Virus record (IMG/VR): IMGVR_UViG_3300023215_000813
Location: 1-34,351 of that record
Strand: one strand, 5' to 3'
Length of the DNA: 34,351 bases
Origin: a virus
Part shown: positions 22,558-29,417 of the stretch, one piece after another
Numbering within the stretch: the stretch's first letter is position 1
Layout of the letters: every line of letters starts with the position of its first letter
Translations under genes and position numbers: made by a program
The notes under the pieces: model-generated
Seen by the model: the letters and a program-made list of their open reading frames with translations, nothing else
What the model was told of the DNA's origin: nothing
The model's database searches: none

Positions 22558-22743
22558 TTATCCCTCCTGTTCGATTTCGACGGCGATATATTTCACAAAC
22601 ACATAGACACCCTCAATTATTCCTTGATACCACCTAACATGGCTATCTTGGATATTGAATCCAGCGCCCAGATAATGGTTCAACATATTTTCTAGTTCCT
22701 CACCAGAAACACGGTTTAAAACCTCTACTTTTACTTCACTCAT
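22558..22743 (-). CDS. Small DUF1737-like protein (61 aa)
   Basis: A 61-residue protein. The core ELENMLNHYLGAGFNIQDS resembles the helix-turn-strand core of DUF1737-type proteins, which occur in phages and plasmids without known function; this is a weak resemblance. A beta strand with VYVFVKYIAVEI ends it. ATG at 22743 has CAGGAGGG upstream at normal spacing, and the YopX gene starts one base after its stop codon, so both are expressed together. Confidence 0.68.
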   Translation of the reverse strand: MSEVKVEVLNRVSGEELENMLNHYLGAGFNIQDSHVRWYQGIIEGVYVFVKYIAVEIEQEG

Positions 22744-22782
22744 TCTTATCCCTCCTGTTTGCTATCGCTGACGATTGCGGAA

Positions 22783-23154
22783 TTAATCGTTTATTTCTTC
22801 TGCGCTTAGAACTCGGCGATACTGTGATGACAATCTTTCCTTTGCTTCCTCAGCATCAAGTGCATAGATCTCCATAGTTTCGGCTTCATTTGTTTCAGCA
22901 AACGCATTCTTAAATGAGACCTTAAAGCGTTTTTCCTTTAAATAATCGCTATCATTCATCATATCGCTTGCCCAAGACTTATCGTCAGGATCAAATTGAC
23001 CAATAAAGCTCTCCTCGTCATCCTCATTTGGGTTATACGCACAATACTTTATAGGTATGACTTCTAAGCATCCTTCGTGATAAAACTTATTATCAATTTT
23101 TACTACATCTTCAAATTGGCGAAATGCTTTTTCGCAGATCGGACATTTCATCAT
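22783..23154 (-). CDS. Small zinc-binding LIM-like protein (123 aa)
   Basis: A 123-residue protein with an N-terminal zinc site: CPIC (Cys4, Cys7) and FYHEGC (His26, Cys29), the spacing of half a LIM or treble-clef finger. The rest is acidic, with a central loop (NPNEDDEESF) and a C-terminal helix-strand unit (METMEIYAL-like, then DAEEAKERL). Its ATG at 23154 shares a base with the TAA of the upstream gene (TAATGATG). No family with known role is recognised; a protein-protein or nucleic-acid contact role is possible. Confidence 0.7.
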   Translation of the reverse strand: MMKCPICEKAFRQFEDVVKIDNKFYHEGCLEVIPIKYCAYNPNEDDEESFIGQFDPDDKSWASDMMNDSDYLKEKRFKVSFKNAFAETNEAETMEIYALDAEEAKERLSSQYRRVLSAEEIND

Positions 23155-23489
23155 TACTCTGCCTCCTGTTTCAAAGCCTGCAAGACCTGTAATATTTCCT
23201 GATCTGTAAAAGATTTGATATTAGACTTAGTCGTAAATCTTTGGCCGAGAACCCAGATTAAACCGAGCATGTTTTTATCTTTTTGAGATTCTTTAATCTC
23301 CCTCAGGTCTTCCAAAAGTAGTTTCTGATTCTCGTTGAGTTGCGGTTGATCAGACATTTTAACAAGCTTTTCACCTATATCGTGGACAGTACTCCAGTCT
23401 GAGTACATTGATTCAAAATCCGGATGTGTATATTGCAACGCTATGTGCATAAGAATTGTACCCATTTCTTCTAATTTACTCACATTCAT
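23154..23489 (-). CDS. Hypothetical 111-aa helical protein
   Basis: A 111-residue acidic, mostly helical protein (LEEMGTILMHIALQYTHPDF, then NENQKLLLEDLREIKESQKD). No family is recognised and no motif stands out. ATG at 23489 lies almost on the GAGG ribosome site, while GTG two codons later (23483) has seven-base spacing and is the more likely start. It is coupled to the zinc-binding gene by a TAATG overlap. Confidence 0.65.
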   Translation of the reverse strand: MNVSKLEEMGTILMHIALQYTHPDFESMYSDWSTVHDIGEKLVKMSDQPQLNENQKLLLEDLREIKESQKDKNMLGLIWVLGQRFTTKSNIKSFTDQEILQVLQALKQEAE

Positions 23490-23522
23490 TCCTCGCTTTC
23501 TGCTATCTCGTCGGATAGCTGA

Positions 23523-23921
23523 CTAATCGTAATAGCTCTCCAAAATCTTCCCTACATCTTCTCCGTTAACAAAAACGGATAAAACACTGAAATAATAATC
23601 CCCATTTCCGTTGTCTGCTCTCAGTTGAGCTTGGGCGATAGGATTTTGATCATGCATTACTACTAACTTCGCGACCATTTGAGTTTCTCCCCACTCTTCC
23701 ACATCTTTTTTCACATCGATTAGTTGCACATCGGTTATAAGACCATCAGCTTTAGCTGTTTCCCAAGTGCCGTCAGCAGAAGCGCAACAATCTGCATCAG
23801 TACATTCAAAATTGATGGTTGTACCATCCACTAAGACTAGACTATTGTTTGATAGCTCATTAATTCTTTTCATCAAAATTTTCTCTTTTAGTTTTTCAAT
23901 TGTATCTTTGTGATATTCCAT
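23523..23921 (-). CDS. DUF7448-like protein with DCC motif (132 aa)
   Basis: A 132-residue protein with a beta-rich core: LVLVDGTTINFECTDADCC, then VKKDVEEWGETQMVAKLVV and YYFSVLSVFVNGED. The DG...DCC pattern near the N-terminal third resembles the DUF7448 type found in phages of Firmicutes; I am not sure of this match. The first in-frame ATG (23930) abuts the AAAGGA site, so ATG at 23921 is taken. Two adjacent Cys may bind metal. Role unknown. Confidence 0.66.
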   Translation of the reverse strand: MEYHKDTIEKLKEKILMKRINELSNNSLVLVDGTTINFECTDADCCASADGTWETAKADGLITDVQLIDVKKDVEEWGETQMVAKLVVMHDQNPIAQAQLRADNGNGDYYFSVLSVFVNGEDVGKILESYYD

Positions 23922-23956
23922 TGATATCATTCCTTTCAGTTGGTAATATTGGTGGA

Positions 23957-24148
23957 TTACTGACTCTCAACCTTTTCAAAAAGTATCGAATAATCATCAA
24001 TCTTTAAAGATTTGGCAATCTCTTCAACAGTCCGTAATTGAATACCAGCTCTTTTCTGTCTTGCGTTTTCGTGAGTTTTTCTTAAAGCTACTTTCTTAGC
24101 TTTTAAGTGCCAGTCAACGTTTGTCCAAAATACTTCGAGAATGTCCAT
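23957..24148 (-). CDS. Cro/CI-type HTH protein (63 aa)
   Basis: A 63-residue protein that reads as a minimal Cro/CI helix-turn-helix: an N-terminal FWTNVDWHLKAKKVALRK helix, GIQLRTVEEIAKSLKI for the last two helices, and a DDYSILFE end as in XRE regulators. The segment in the usual recognition helix is short, so DNA binding is likely but not certain. ATG at 24148 has AAGGAG seven bases upstream; a longer frame to 24187 has no site. It overlaps the zinc-ribbon gene before it by 35 bases. Confidence 0.65.
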   Translation of the reverse strand: MDILEVFWTNVDWHLKAKKVALRKTHENARQKRAGIQLRTVEEIAKSLKIDDYSILFEKVESQ

Positions 24149-24281
24149 TTCCCCACTCCTTCGTTTCTTTACGAACAGCAGCACCATCTTTATTGCAGAC
24201 CGGACAGTTGATTGCTACTGCCCGGCCAAACATATCTTTTCCCCAAATAATCCTTTCGCCTTTACATCGATTGCATTTCAT
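24114..24281 (-). CDS. Small zinc-ribbon protein (55 aa)
   Basis: A 55-residue frame with two knuckles, CNRC (Cys3, Cys6) and CPVC (Cys26, Cys29), 19 residues apart: a compact zinc ribbon. ATG at 24281 has AGG then TGATCCC before it, a good ribosome site. The end overlaps the HTH gene by 35 bases in a different frame. It fills an apparent gap between the genes at 24148 and 24290. Rubredoxin-like or zinc-ribbon proteins of this size are common in phage early regions; role unknown. Confidence 0.72.
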   Translation of the reverse strand: MKCNRCKGERIIWGKDMFGRAVAINCPVCNKDGAAVRKETKEWGNGHSRSILDKR

Positions 24282-24289
24282 GGGATCAC

Positions 24290-24484
24290 CTACTTAATCT
24301 GGTTGCTTTCCAACAAGTGAAGGTACAATAAACCAACATCGATCAATTTCTCATTCATGATTTGAGCAACTTCGCTAGGTTTAAACCCTTTGCAAAAGAG
24401 ATCTTTTGCTTGGTTAATTACACCAACGCTCCAATAAAATTTTGCATCTTCCAGAATAATTATTTTGCCATCATTCTTCCCCAT
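24290..24484 (-). CDS. Hypothetical 64-aa HTH-like protein
   Basis: A 64-residue protein in which NQAKDLFCKGFKPSEVAQIMN looks like the two helices of a helix-turn-helix (homeodomain-like) and a leucine-rich end follows (LLYLHLLESNQI). It may bind DNA. ATG at 24484 with CAGGTGATT at good spacing is the likely start; an in-frame GTG at 24493 lies on that site. It overlaps the 198-aa gene before it by 14 bases. Confidence 0.62.
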   Translation of the reverse strand: MGKNDGKIIILEDAKFYWSVGVINQAKDLFCKGFKPSEVAQIMNEKLIDVGLLYLHLLESNQIK

Positions 24485-25067
24485 CCGAATCACCTGATAA
24501 TTCTTTGAATATCACTTCATCTTTTTTCTTACTCCAAGTATCAGCGAATGGTGCGAAGTACTGACGAGAGATTTCAATCTGATCAATTAATGCATCTTCA
24601 GACATTTCATAAACAGCAGCTACTTCGGAAATTTTCTCGCCCTCCTCAATTTGAATTAATACATCACGAGGATTGATAGTGATGCTGTCCGGTAACGGTA
24701 ACGAGGTAGCGGTTTTGATGAATTCATCAATGGTTACTTTGGAAACTTGAATCTCAACCATTTCAATTTCTTCAACACCATCACCAACATCTAATGAAGT
24801 TTGTTCTTCTTTCAAGACTTCAATTGTTCCATCGCTATTTACTGCATAATTGACGTTCGGACGTTTAGTCTGTTTATTGATAGGAAGCGTGTAGCCGACT
24901 GTTTCAGGTTGGATAGTAACTGATACTGTCTTACCTAAAAAGTCGCTCAAATCGTCATAACGACCTTTCAGTGATCCGTTGTTTACCACTAGTAGCACTT
25001 CTACGTTTCCGTTAGATTTTGATGTAGCCTTTTTTACCTCTGGTCGAAAGTTTACTTGTTTAGTCAT
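24471..25067 (-). CDS. Hypothetical 198-aa early protein
   Basis: A 198-residue acidic protein. The first 90 residues are beta-like (GNVEVLLVVNNGSLKGRYDDL, KTVSVTIQPETVGYTLPI); the last 80 hold a possible helix-turn-helix (GEKISEVAAVYEMSEDALIDQI). I recognise no family. ATG at 25067 has TTTGGAGG nine bases upstream. It overlaps the upstream gene by eight bases and belongs to the small-gene run between DUF1064 and the late regulator. A DNA-binding role is a guess from the possible HTH. Confidence 0.7.
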   Translation of the reverse strand: MTKQVNFRPEVKKATSKSNGNVEVLLVVNNGSLKGRYDDLSDFLGKTVSVTIQPETVGYTLPINKQTKRPNVNYAVNSDGTIEVLKEEQTSLDVGDGVEEIEMVEIQVSKVTIDEFIKTATSLPLPDSITINPRDVLIQIEEGEKISEVAAVYEMSEDALIDQIEISRQYFAPFADTWSKKKDEVIFKELSGDSDGEE

Positions 25068-25422
25068 TTTTGTTTTCCTCCAAATTTTTAATTTTGATTT
25101 CTAGCTTTGCTAGTTTTTCTGTTTCTCGTTCGATGTTCCGTTGATAATGTTCGGCACATAAGCGCAAGGCTTCCTCGTAGAATGGTTTCCACTCAAATTC
25201 TTCGTTGAATTCCTTGCAGATGCTATCAAAGTCTTCTAGCAGGTCCGCATCGTCACTGCTCATAAGTGCCCATACGTCACGCTTGCCGTTGTAATAAGCA
25301 CGAATGTTTATACTCACTTCTCCGGTAAAAATATCTTTGAATCTCTCGGTTTTCAATTCTGGCTTTTCTTCGTGGTCGATAACATCGAATCTGTTGAATT
25401 TCAGCCCATAAATTGTTTCCAT
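25060..25422 (-). CDS. Hypothetical 120-aa protein with C-terminal coiled coil
   Basis: A 120-residue acidic protein of unknown function. An N-terminal strand part (METIYGLKFNRFDVID) is followed by a mixed core rich in Asp and Glu and a C-terminal coiled coil (ERETEKLAKLEIKIKNLEEN). ATG at 25422 is preceded by AAGGAGG six bases upstream. The start follows the next gene's stop by one base, so the two are co-translated. No motif indicates a role. Confidence 0.7.
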   Translation of the reverse strand: METIYGLKFNRFDVIDHEEKPELKTERFKDIFTGEVSINIRAYYNGKRDVWALMSSDDADLLEDFDSICKEFNEEFEWKPFYEEALRLCAEHYQRNIERETEKLAKLEIKIKNLEENKND

Positions 25423-25423
25423 G

Positions 25424-25753
25424 TCATTCCTCCTTAGTGTTTATTAAGATAAAAGAACGTCCTTTGCTGTCTTTGGTTCCTGTTTTTACTCTGCATGTCA
25501 CTTCATACTTCGATAAGCCACAAAACTCCGCTACGGCTCTCTTATTGCCCTCAAAAGCGATTTTGCTATCTTCAATGACTTGGATTGTTAACCCTTTACG
25601 CCCTGATTTGGTGACAGCTGTTTCACTTCTGAGTCGTTTCAATTCCTGCTGTACTGTTTTATTGGTCTCAAAGTCGTCACGCTCGGCAAGGTAAACCATT
25701 CGGGCAAGTCTGGCACGCTTTAGCGCTCGCCGTCCTTGTTTACTTGTAACCAT
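25424..25753 (-). CDS. Hypothetical basic 109-aa protein
   Basis: A 109-residue protein with a strongly basic start (SKQGRRALKRARLARMV) and a C-terminal part with KRAVAEFCGLSKYEVTCRVKTG and SKGRSFILIN. The CGLSKYEVT segment resembles the turn and recognition helix of small DNA-binding domains, so nucleic-acid binding is plausible. ATG at 25753 has AGGTGGG upstream at good spacing. I do not recognise the family. Confidence 0.68.
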   Translation of the reverse strand: MVTSKQGRRALKRARLARMVYLAERDDFETNKTVQQELKRLRSETAVTKSGRKGLTIQVIEDSKIAFEGNKRAVAEFCGLSKYEVTCRVKTGTKDSKGRSFILINTKEE

Positions 25754-25763
25754 ATAAGCCCAC

Positions 25764-26234
25764 CTAACTTTCGATAATCGAATTGCGTTTATCTTTTAGT
25801 CGTTCCAGCTGATATTCAAGTGATTTGATTTCACTATCTACTTGATAAAGCTGCCGCTCTTTATCTGGTGATGCTGTTTTTTTAACAAAATATTTCGGAT
25901 ATTTTCTGCCGCCCGAATCACATGCAACACAAAATCGATCATCGTTTAAATATTCCTGATAGGTGGTTTGATCCACTTCCCGAACATCGCTATAATCAAA
26001 AATCAGCGTAAAGTCATTGATGTTTTCATTGTCCAGGACGTATGAAATACTGTCATGATAACTTTTATAATAGCTATCAATCAGCATTATTTTGTTTTCG
26101 CTGATCCGAGGAACGAACGTCCAATTCGTACACCAATAAGGATCGGAACTGCCCCCTCGACGTGTTCTTTCGTCAATCTCTCTTGCGTACAGTCCGGTAG
26201 GGATAATCTTTAACCTGTTTTCTGCTGATAACAT
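25764..26234 (-). CDS. Hypothetical 156-aa protein
   Basis: A 156-residue protein I do not recognise. It has conserved-looking aromatic segments (GGSSDPYWCTNWTFVPRI, DFTLIFDYSDVREVD) and a C-terminal coiled coil (EIKSLEYQLERLKDKRNSI). ATG at 26234 has AAGGAGG six bases upstream and replaces an in-frame upstream codon at 26252 with no site. Like its neighbours it is expressed in the early run downstream of the helicase loader. No catalytic motif is evident. Confidence 0.7.
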   Translation of the reverse strand: MLSAENRLKIIPTGLYAREIDERTRRGGSSDPYWCTNWTFVPRISENKIMLIDSYYKSYHDSISYVLDNENINDFTLIFDYSDVREVDQTTYQEYLNDDRFCVACDSGGRKYPKYFVKKTASPDKERQLYQVDSEIKSLEYQLERLKDKRNSIIES

Positions 26235-26248
26235 TTTCGCCCTCCTTG

Positions 26249-26455
26249 TCATAAGTGCCTCATTGATCGAACAGCAATCGGCGTTGAATTTTTCTTACTA
26301 CTCCGTTCATTTGCCGGTCGTGTACGCCACATCTGTTCTAGCTTCCGAGCAAGTGTTATTGCTTTTGATTCTGTACAGGTTTGGCTGATTTGATATTTCA
26401 CATCGCCGTTTACGTCCAAAAATTGAACATTCCATTCTTTAGACCTCTCCATCAT
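26249..26455 (-). CDS. Hypothetical 68-aa basic protein
   Basis: A 68-residue protein beginning with an acidic-polar strand part (VQFLDVNGDVKYQIS) and a basic C-terminus (RPANERSSKKNSTP, then VRSMRHL). No family is recognised. ATG at 26455 overlaps the DUF1064 stop codon (ATGATG) and has GGAGG seven bases upstream, so expression is coupled to DUF1064. Its charge pattern allows nucleic-acid contact, but there is no direct evidence. Confidence 0.65.
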   Translation of the reverse strand: MMERSKEWNVQFLDVNGDVKYQISQTCTESKAITLARKLEQMWRTRPANERSSKKNSTPIAVRSMRHL

Positions 26456-26913
26456 TTGGTTCCCTCCAATTTTCTCTTGCGGCGATCGCTTGCTCTTTTG
26501 CGCTGCTGACGAGCTGATTCAAAGCAACTCATTTCCTCGAATCTATTGGTTTTAGAATTGAACTTTGCGAATGTCACTGGGAACCCGTATCGGTTAGCAA
26601 ACATCTTCATTTTCAACATCGAGATTGCATCTTGATACCCTTTGACATCAACTACCTTAACCAGCTTGCCTTCTTCATAAATGACGAAATCCGCTCGATA
26701 ATGTATTGGAGCTACCTTCAAACCATCACTATAAAATCCCTCTTGCAAGATCATATTTTTTTGCATTTCGCAAAAATTATCTGATATTGGTAGAAAGCTC
26801 ATCCCTTTTTGTTTCAAGATTTTGTAGTATCTGGCTTCGGCTTTTGAATCAAAGAGAATGCCATCTACTTCATGTTTAGTATTTCCGTACTTACTTCTAG
26901 TTTTTGTAACCAA
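26452..26913 (-). CDS. DUF1064 phage endonuclease-like protein
   Basis: A 153-residue DUF1064 protein. The family start KYGNTKHEVDGILFDSKAEA gives the Glu of a PD-(D/E)XK-like core, followed by YRADFVIYEEGKLVKVVDVKGY with Asp and the D-V-K motif. These proteins are predicted structure-specific endonucleases (VSR/Holliday-type fold) placed with phage replication genes, possibly in resolving branched DNA. Activity has not been shown for this one. The very basic C-terminus (RQQRKRASDRRKRK) fits DNA binding. ATG at 26913 is three bases after the helicase loader stop. Confidence 0.85.
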   Translation of the reverse strand: MVTKTRSKYGNTKHEVDGILFDSKAEARYYKILKQKGMSFLPISDNFCEMQKNMILQEGFYSDGLKVAPIHYRADFVIYEEGKLVKVVDVKGYQDAISMLKMKMFANRYGFPVTFAKFNSKTNRFEEMSCFESARQQRKRASDRRKRKLEGTK

Positions 26914-26916
26914 TAG

Positions 26917-27756
26917 CTACACCGCCCTTAATCGTTTATCTGCTGTAGTTACGAACTTAAATGCGAATCCTTTTGAATTTTTGAATAAACGAGATACTAT
27001 TCTTTCTCCATATGCGTTCTTCATTTCTTTTCCAGTCAAATTTGTAGTTAAAATGATCGCCTGATTTTGGCGAGCTTCTAAAATTGAGTTCAATGTGTCA
27101 TTATTGAAATTCGTACTACTGCTATAGGTAGTTCCTCCTAGTTCAGACCCCAAATCATCGATCACCACAAGATCGGCTGTTTTAATGTCTTTCATAAGTG
27201 AACCTTGAATTTCCTTTCTCAATTGCTCGTCATTGAATGAATACTTGATTTGCTCCAACAATTCACGATAGCTAATAAACAGACATTTTTTGTCATAATC
27301 TGACCGTTTAATAATTTCCCAAGTGGCAGCCATGGCTAGATGACTTTTACCGCTACCTGACTTTCCATTCAAGGCAAGGTGTTTGGGTTCACCACTCAGT
27401 ACAGCTTCTACAAAACTTTTCGTGATATTAACAGCAGTCTCTGTTTCAACATCAATAATTTTGTAGTTATCAAAAGAACAGTCAAACAAAGATTTGTCGG
27501 TAATCACTGACCCAAATTTAAAGAAATTGAGCGTTTTGTTTTTTAGGCTTTCGTTGTAGATGCGTTCCGTTTGAATATCTTCTTTGCGTTTAAGATCATA
27601 AAAACCACATTTCATACACGTAGGCGCACATCGTTCAGAACCGTCTTTATTTTTTGAACGATAACCATACAAGTTACCGCCGCACTCTGGACATTCGCCC
27701 CTTACAATGAGTACTTTTTCTATCAGAATCTGCATACCTTTGGCTATGCTTTCCAT
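26917..27756 (-). CDS. DnaC-like helicase loader, AAA+ ATPase
   Basis: A 279-residue replication protein that loads the host replicative helicase at the phage origin. An N-terminal zinc finger (CPEC at 22-25, then CAPTCMKC at 43-50) precedes the AAA+ domain with Walker A NGKSGSGKSHL (130-140) and Walker B ADLVVIDDLGSE (194-205). Sensor 1 is ILTTNL (235-240), and an arginine-containing ERIVSRLF (251-258) fits the arginine finger. This is the DnaC/IstB-like group. ATG at 27756 has GAGGTGA upstream. It follows the initiator gene by 13 bases. Confidence 0.93.
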   Translation of the reverse strand: MESIAKGMQILIEKVLIVRGECPECGGNLYGYRSKNKDGSERCAPTCMKCGFYDLKRKEDIQTERIYNESLKNKTLNFFKFGSVITDKSLFDCSFDNYKIIDVETETAVNITKSFVEAVLSGEPKHLALNGKSGSGKSHLAMAATWEIIKRSDYDKKCLFISYRELLEQIKYSFNDEQLRKEIQGSLMKDIKTADLVVIDDLGSELGGTTYSSSTNFNNDTLNSILEARQNQAIILTTNLTGKEMKNAYGERIVSRLFKNSKGFAFKFVTTADKRLRAV

Positions 27757-27769
27757 TTTTCACCTCAAT

Positions 27770-28573
27770 CTATATAGGCAGATCATCATACTCATCTGAA
27801 CCTGTATTTTGTAGTTTGTTAGTTCCGCTTGTTGTTCTAGGCTTGTCTTTTTGAGCCTTCATCTTGTCGTAATGTTTTCTCAAACTGGACGGTGATAAAA
27901 TCACGCCACTCCAAAATTCATGTTGCGTTGCCCAGACAATCATTTCTTGAACTTCCTTACCTGATCGTTTGTCTGATTCGATTGTTAGGCGAATTGTATT
28001 CGCCCAATCATCCAAGTTCGGTTCTTTGATGTCTTGATTCTTTTTGATTAATTTGAAAAGAGTTTTTGCAAGAATTTTATTAGGGTCGTCGTCTGCGTAA
28101 ACGCGCTTTTTGCGTGTGTTACGAGGACTATTATTATTGTTATCATTGTTATTCATTGTTTTATCATTGTTGTTTGTGTGTTTCTGTGTCGTTTCTGCGT
28201 CGTTTTGCTGTCGTTTCTGCGTCGTTTCTTTAGATTCGTAACGTTGATAAAAGTCATAATTGACAATGGATATAGCCGTTTTTTTACTGTCGCTTTTTCG
28301 AATCAACATTTGATCATGTTCCAACATTTCTAAAAATCGATTTACTTTGGTGTTTGACCAACCCCATCTTTCACATAACTGTCTTACTGATGTAATAAAT
28401 TCCCCACGATTTACCTCTATTAACTGGCCATCAAACAAGAATTTATTATTCTGGTGATTGGCATCCATCAGCAAATCTAGCCATGCTTCATATTTAGAGA
28501 AAACTCTTTTTTCTTGATATACCCAATGCTCTCGGATATTTCGGTGAAGTGCTATCCAGCCTTTGTCTGCCAT
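27770..28573 (-). CDS. DnaD-like replication initiator
   Basis: A 267-residue phage replisome organiser. The N-terminal winged-helix part (GWIALHRNIREHWVYQEKRVF, then VRQLCERWGWSNTKVNRFLE) binds the origin. A low-complexity Gln/Asn/Thr linker (about residues 113-150) leads to a DnaD C-terminal domain (ILAKTLFKLIKK, VQEMIVWATQHEFW). The linker DNA holds four phased GTCGTTT iterons and an AT-rich block, so it probably contains the phage origin, as in lambda gene O. The C-terminus ends DEYDDLPI, similar to an SSB tip but with Ile in place of Phe. ATG at 28573 has AAGGTGG upstream. Confidence 0.88.
   Translation of the reverse strand: MADKGWIALHRNIREHWVYQEKRVFSKYEAWLDLLMDANHQNNKFLFDGQLIEVNRGEFITSVRQLCERWGWSNTKVNRFLEMLEHDQMLIRKSDSKKTAISIVNYDFYQRYESKETTQKRQQNDAETTQKHTNNNDKTMNNNDNNNNSPRNTRKKRVYADDDPNKILAKTLFKLIKKNQDIKEPNLDDWANTIRLTIESDKRSGKEVQEMIVWATQHEFWSGVILSPSSLRKHYDKMKAQKDKPRTTSGTNKLQNTGSDEYDDLPI
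28131..28231. other. Candidate phage replication origin: phased iterons plus AT-rich block
   Basis: On the plus strand GTCGTTT begins at 28188, 28199, 28210 and 28221, an exact 11-bp spacing, with a degenerate fifth unit at 28177. A 19-bp unit (28187-28205) recurs unchanged at 28209-28227. Next to it, 28131-28172 is AT-rich with repeated TATCATTGTT-like units, suitable as an unwinding element. Because 11 is not a multiple of three, the coded protein does not repeat with the DNA, which suggests selection on the DNA. Confidence 0.65.
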
Positions 28574-28586
28574 TTAAATCACCACC

Positions 28587-29417
28587 TTACAAGTCGTTCA
28601 TACTTGTAAATCCGGTTATTCGTTGATTTGCCCGGCAATACTCACAAGTTCCACAAGCTTCTGGTTTTTCTTCACCCATTTTTATCCGTTGAATACGATC
28701 GATGTTGTCTCTTAAGTTGATTAACTCGAATGACATTTTGTCCTCGTCCAGCGTGATCAACTTCGCTTCGCTTGGTGTCTGCTTAGAAACTGCAGCGATT
28801 ATAGGAACAAAATCTTTTCCGTATTGCTGTTTGAGTAATTCGCAGTAAACAGCCATCTGTAAGACGTAACCAAAATTCTCAATGAAGGTGCATCGTTGGC
28901 CGTAAATCTCATTCCATTTTCTTTCATGAATATCTTTACTTGTTTTGATATCTACGAAATAATCATCTTCAAAATTTAAGCAATCAATTTTTCCCTTCCA
29001 CTCGACACCAAATAGTTCCCCAGTTACGATCACTTCTTTTTCGCCTTGATATAAATTCAAGAATGCATCTTCAACAATCAATCGATCAATCATCTGTTCA
29101 GCGATCTTGAAATCTTTCAAAAGACCATAAGGTTTTCTAGAAGAAAACATCCTGATTTTATTTTCTTCCTTAAATTTTTCATGAACCGTTAGGTCCTCAA
29201 AATAAGAATGGACGTAGTTTCCAACTAATAGAGCGATTGGATCAGATGATGGTTGCCAGTCACCCTTTAATTTTGCTAAAGCAGCCGCAGGACATTTGAG
29301 AAAGTTTTTGTATTGAGATACCGACATGTATTGCCAGTCTGCTTCATTGCCGTAGTAATTATCATCATTGAGCTTGATCTTAGAACGGGTAATCTTCTTC
29401 TGGGAGGATTCCTTCAT
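28587..29417 (-). CDS. PD-(D/E)XK exonuclease (RecE/DUF3799-like), possible Fe-S cluster
   Basis: A 276-residue nuclease that should resect double-stranded ends for the RecT annealase. The core motifs are GKIDCL (Asp145), VDIKTS (Asp156, Lys158) and the RecB-family GYVLQMAVY (Gln187, Tyr191). A Cys in FLKCPAA (Cys42) and three near the end in CGTCEYC (255, 258, 261) match the layout of a 4Fe-4S nuclease such as Cas4 or AddB. ATG at 29417 with GGAAGG upstream is chosen; a longer frame to 29459 has no site. It overlaps the RecT gene by 38 bases. Confidence 0.85.
   Translation of the reverse strand: MKESSQKKITRSKIKLNDDNYYGNEADWQYMSVSQYKNFLKCPAAALAKLKGDWQPSSDPIALLVGNYVHSYFEDLTVHEKFKEENKIRMFSSRKPYGLLKDFKIAEQMIDRLIVEDAFLNLYQGEKEVIVTGELFGVEWKGKIDCLNFEDDYFVDIKTSKDIHERKWNEIYGQRCTFIENFGYVLQMAVYCELLKQQYGKDFVPIIAAVSKQTPSEAKLITLDEDKMSFELINLRDNIDRIQRIKMGEEKPEACGTCEYCRANQRITGFTSMNDL

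Noticed and set aside
28131-28231. CRISPR array at the repeats in the initiator gene
   Set aside because: Units are too short and directly adjacent with no unique spacers, and lie inside a coding gene; phased iterons fit better.
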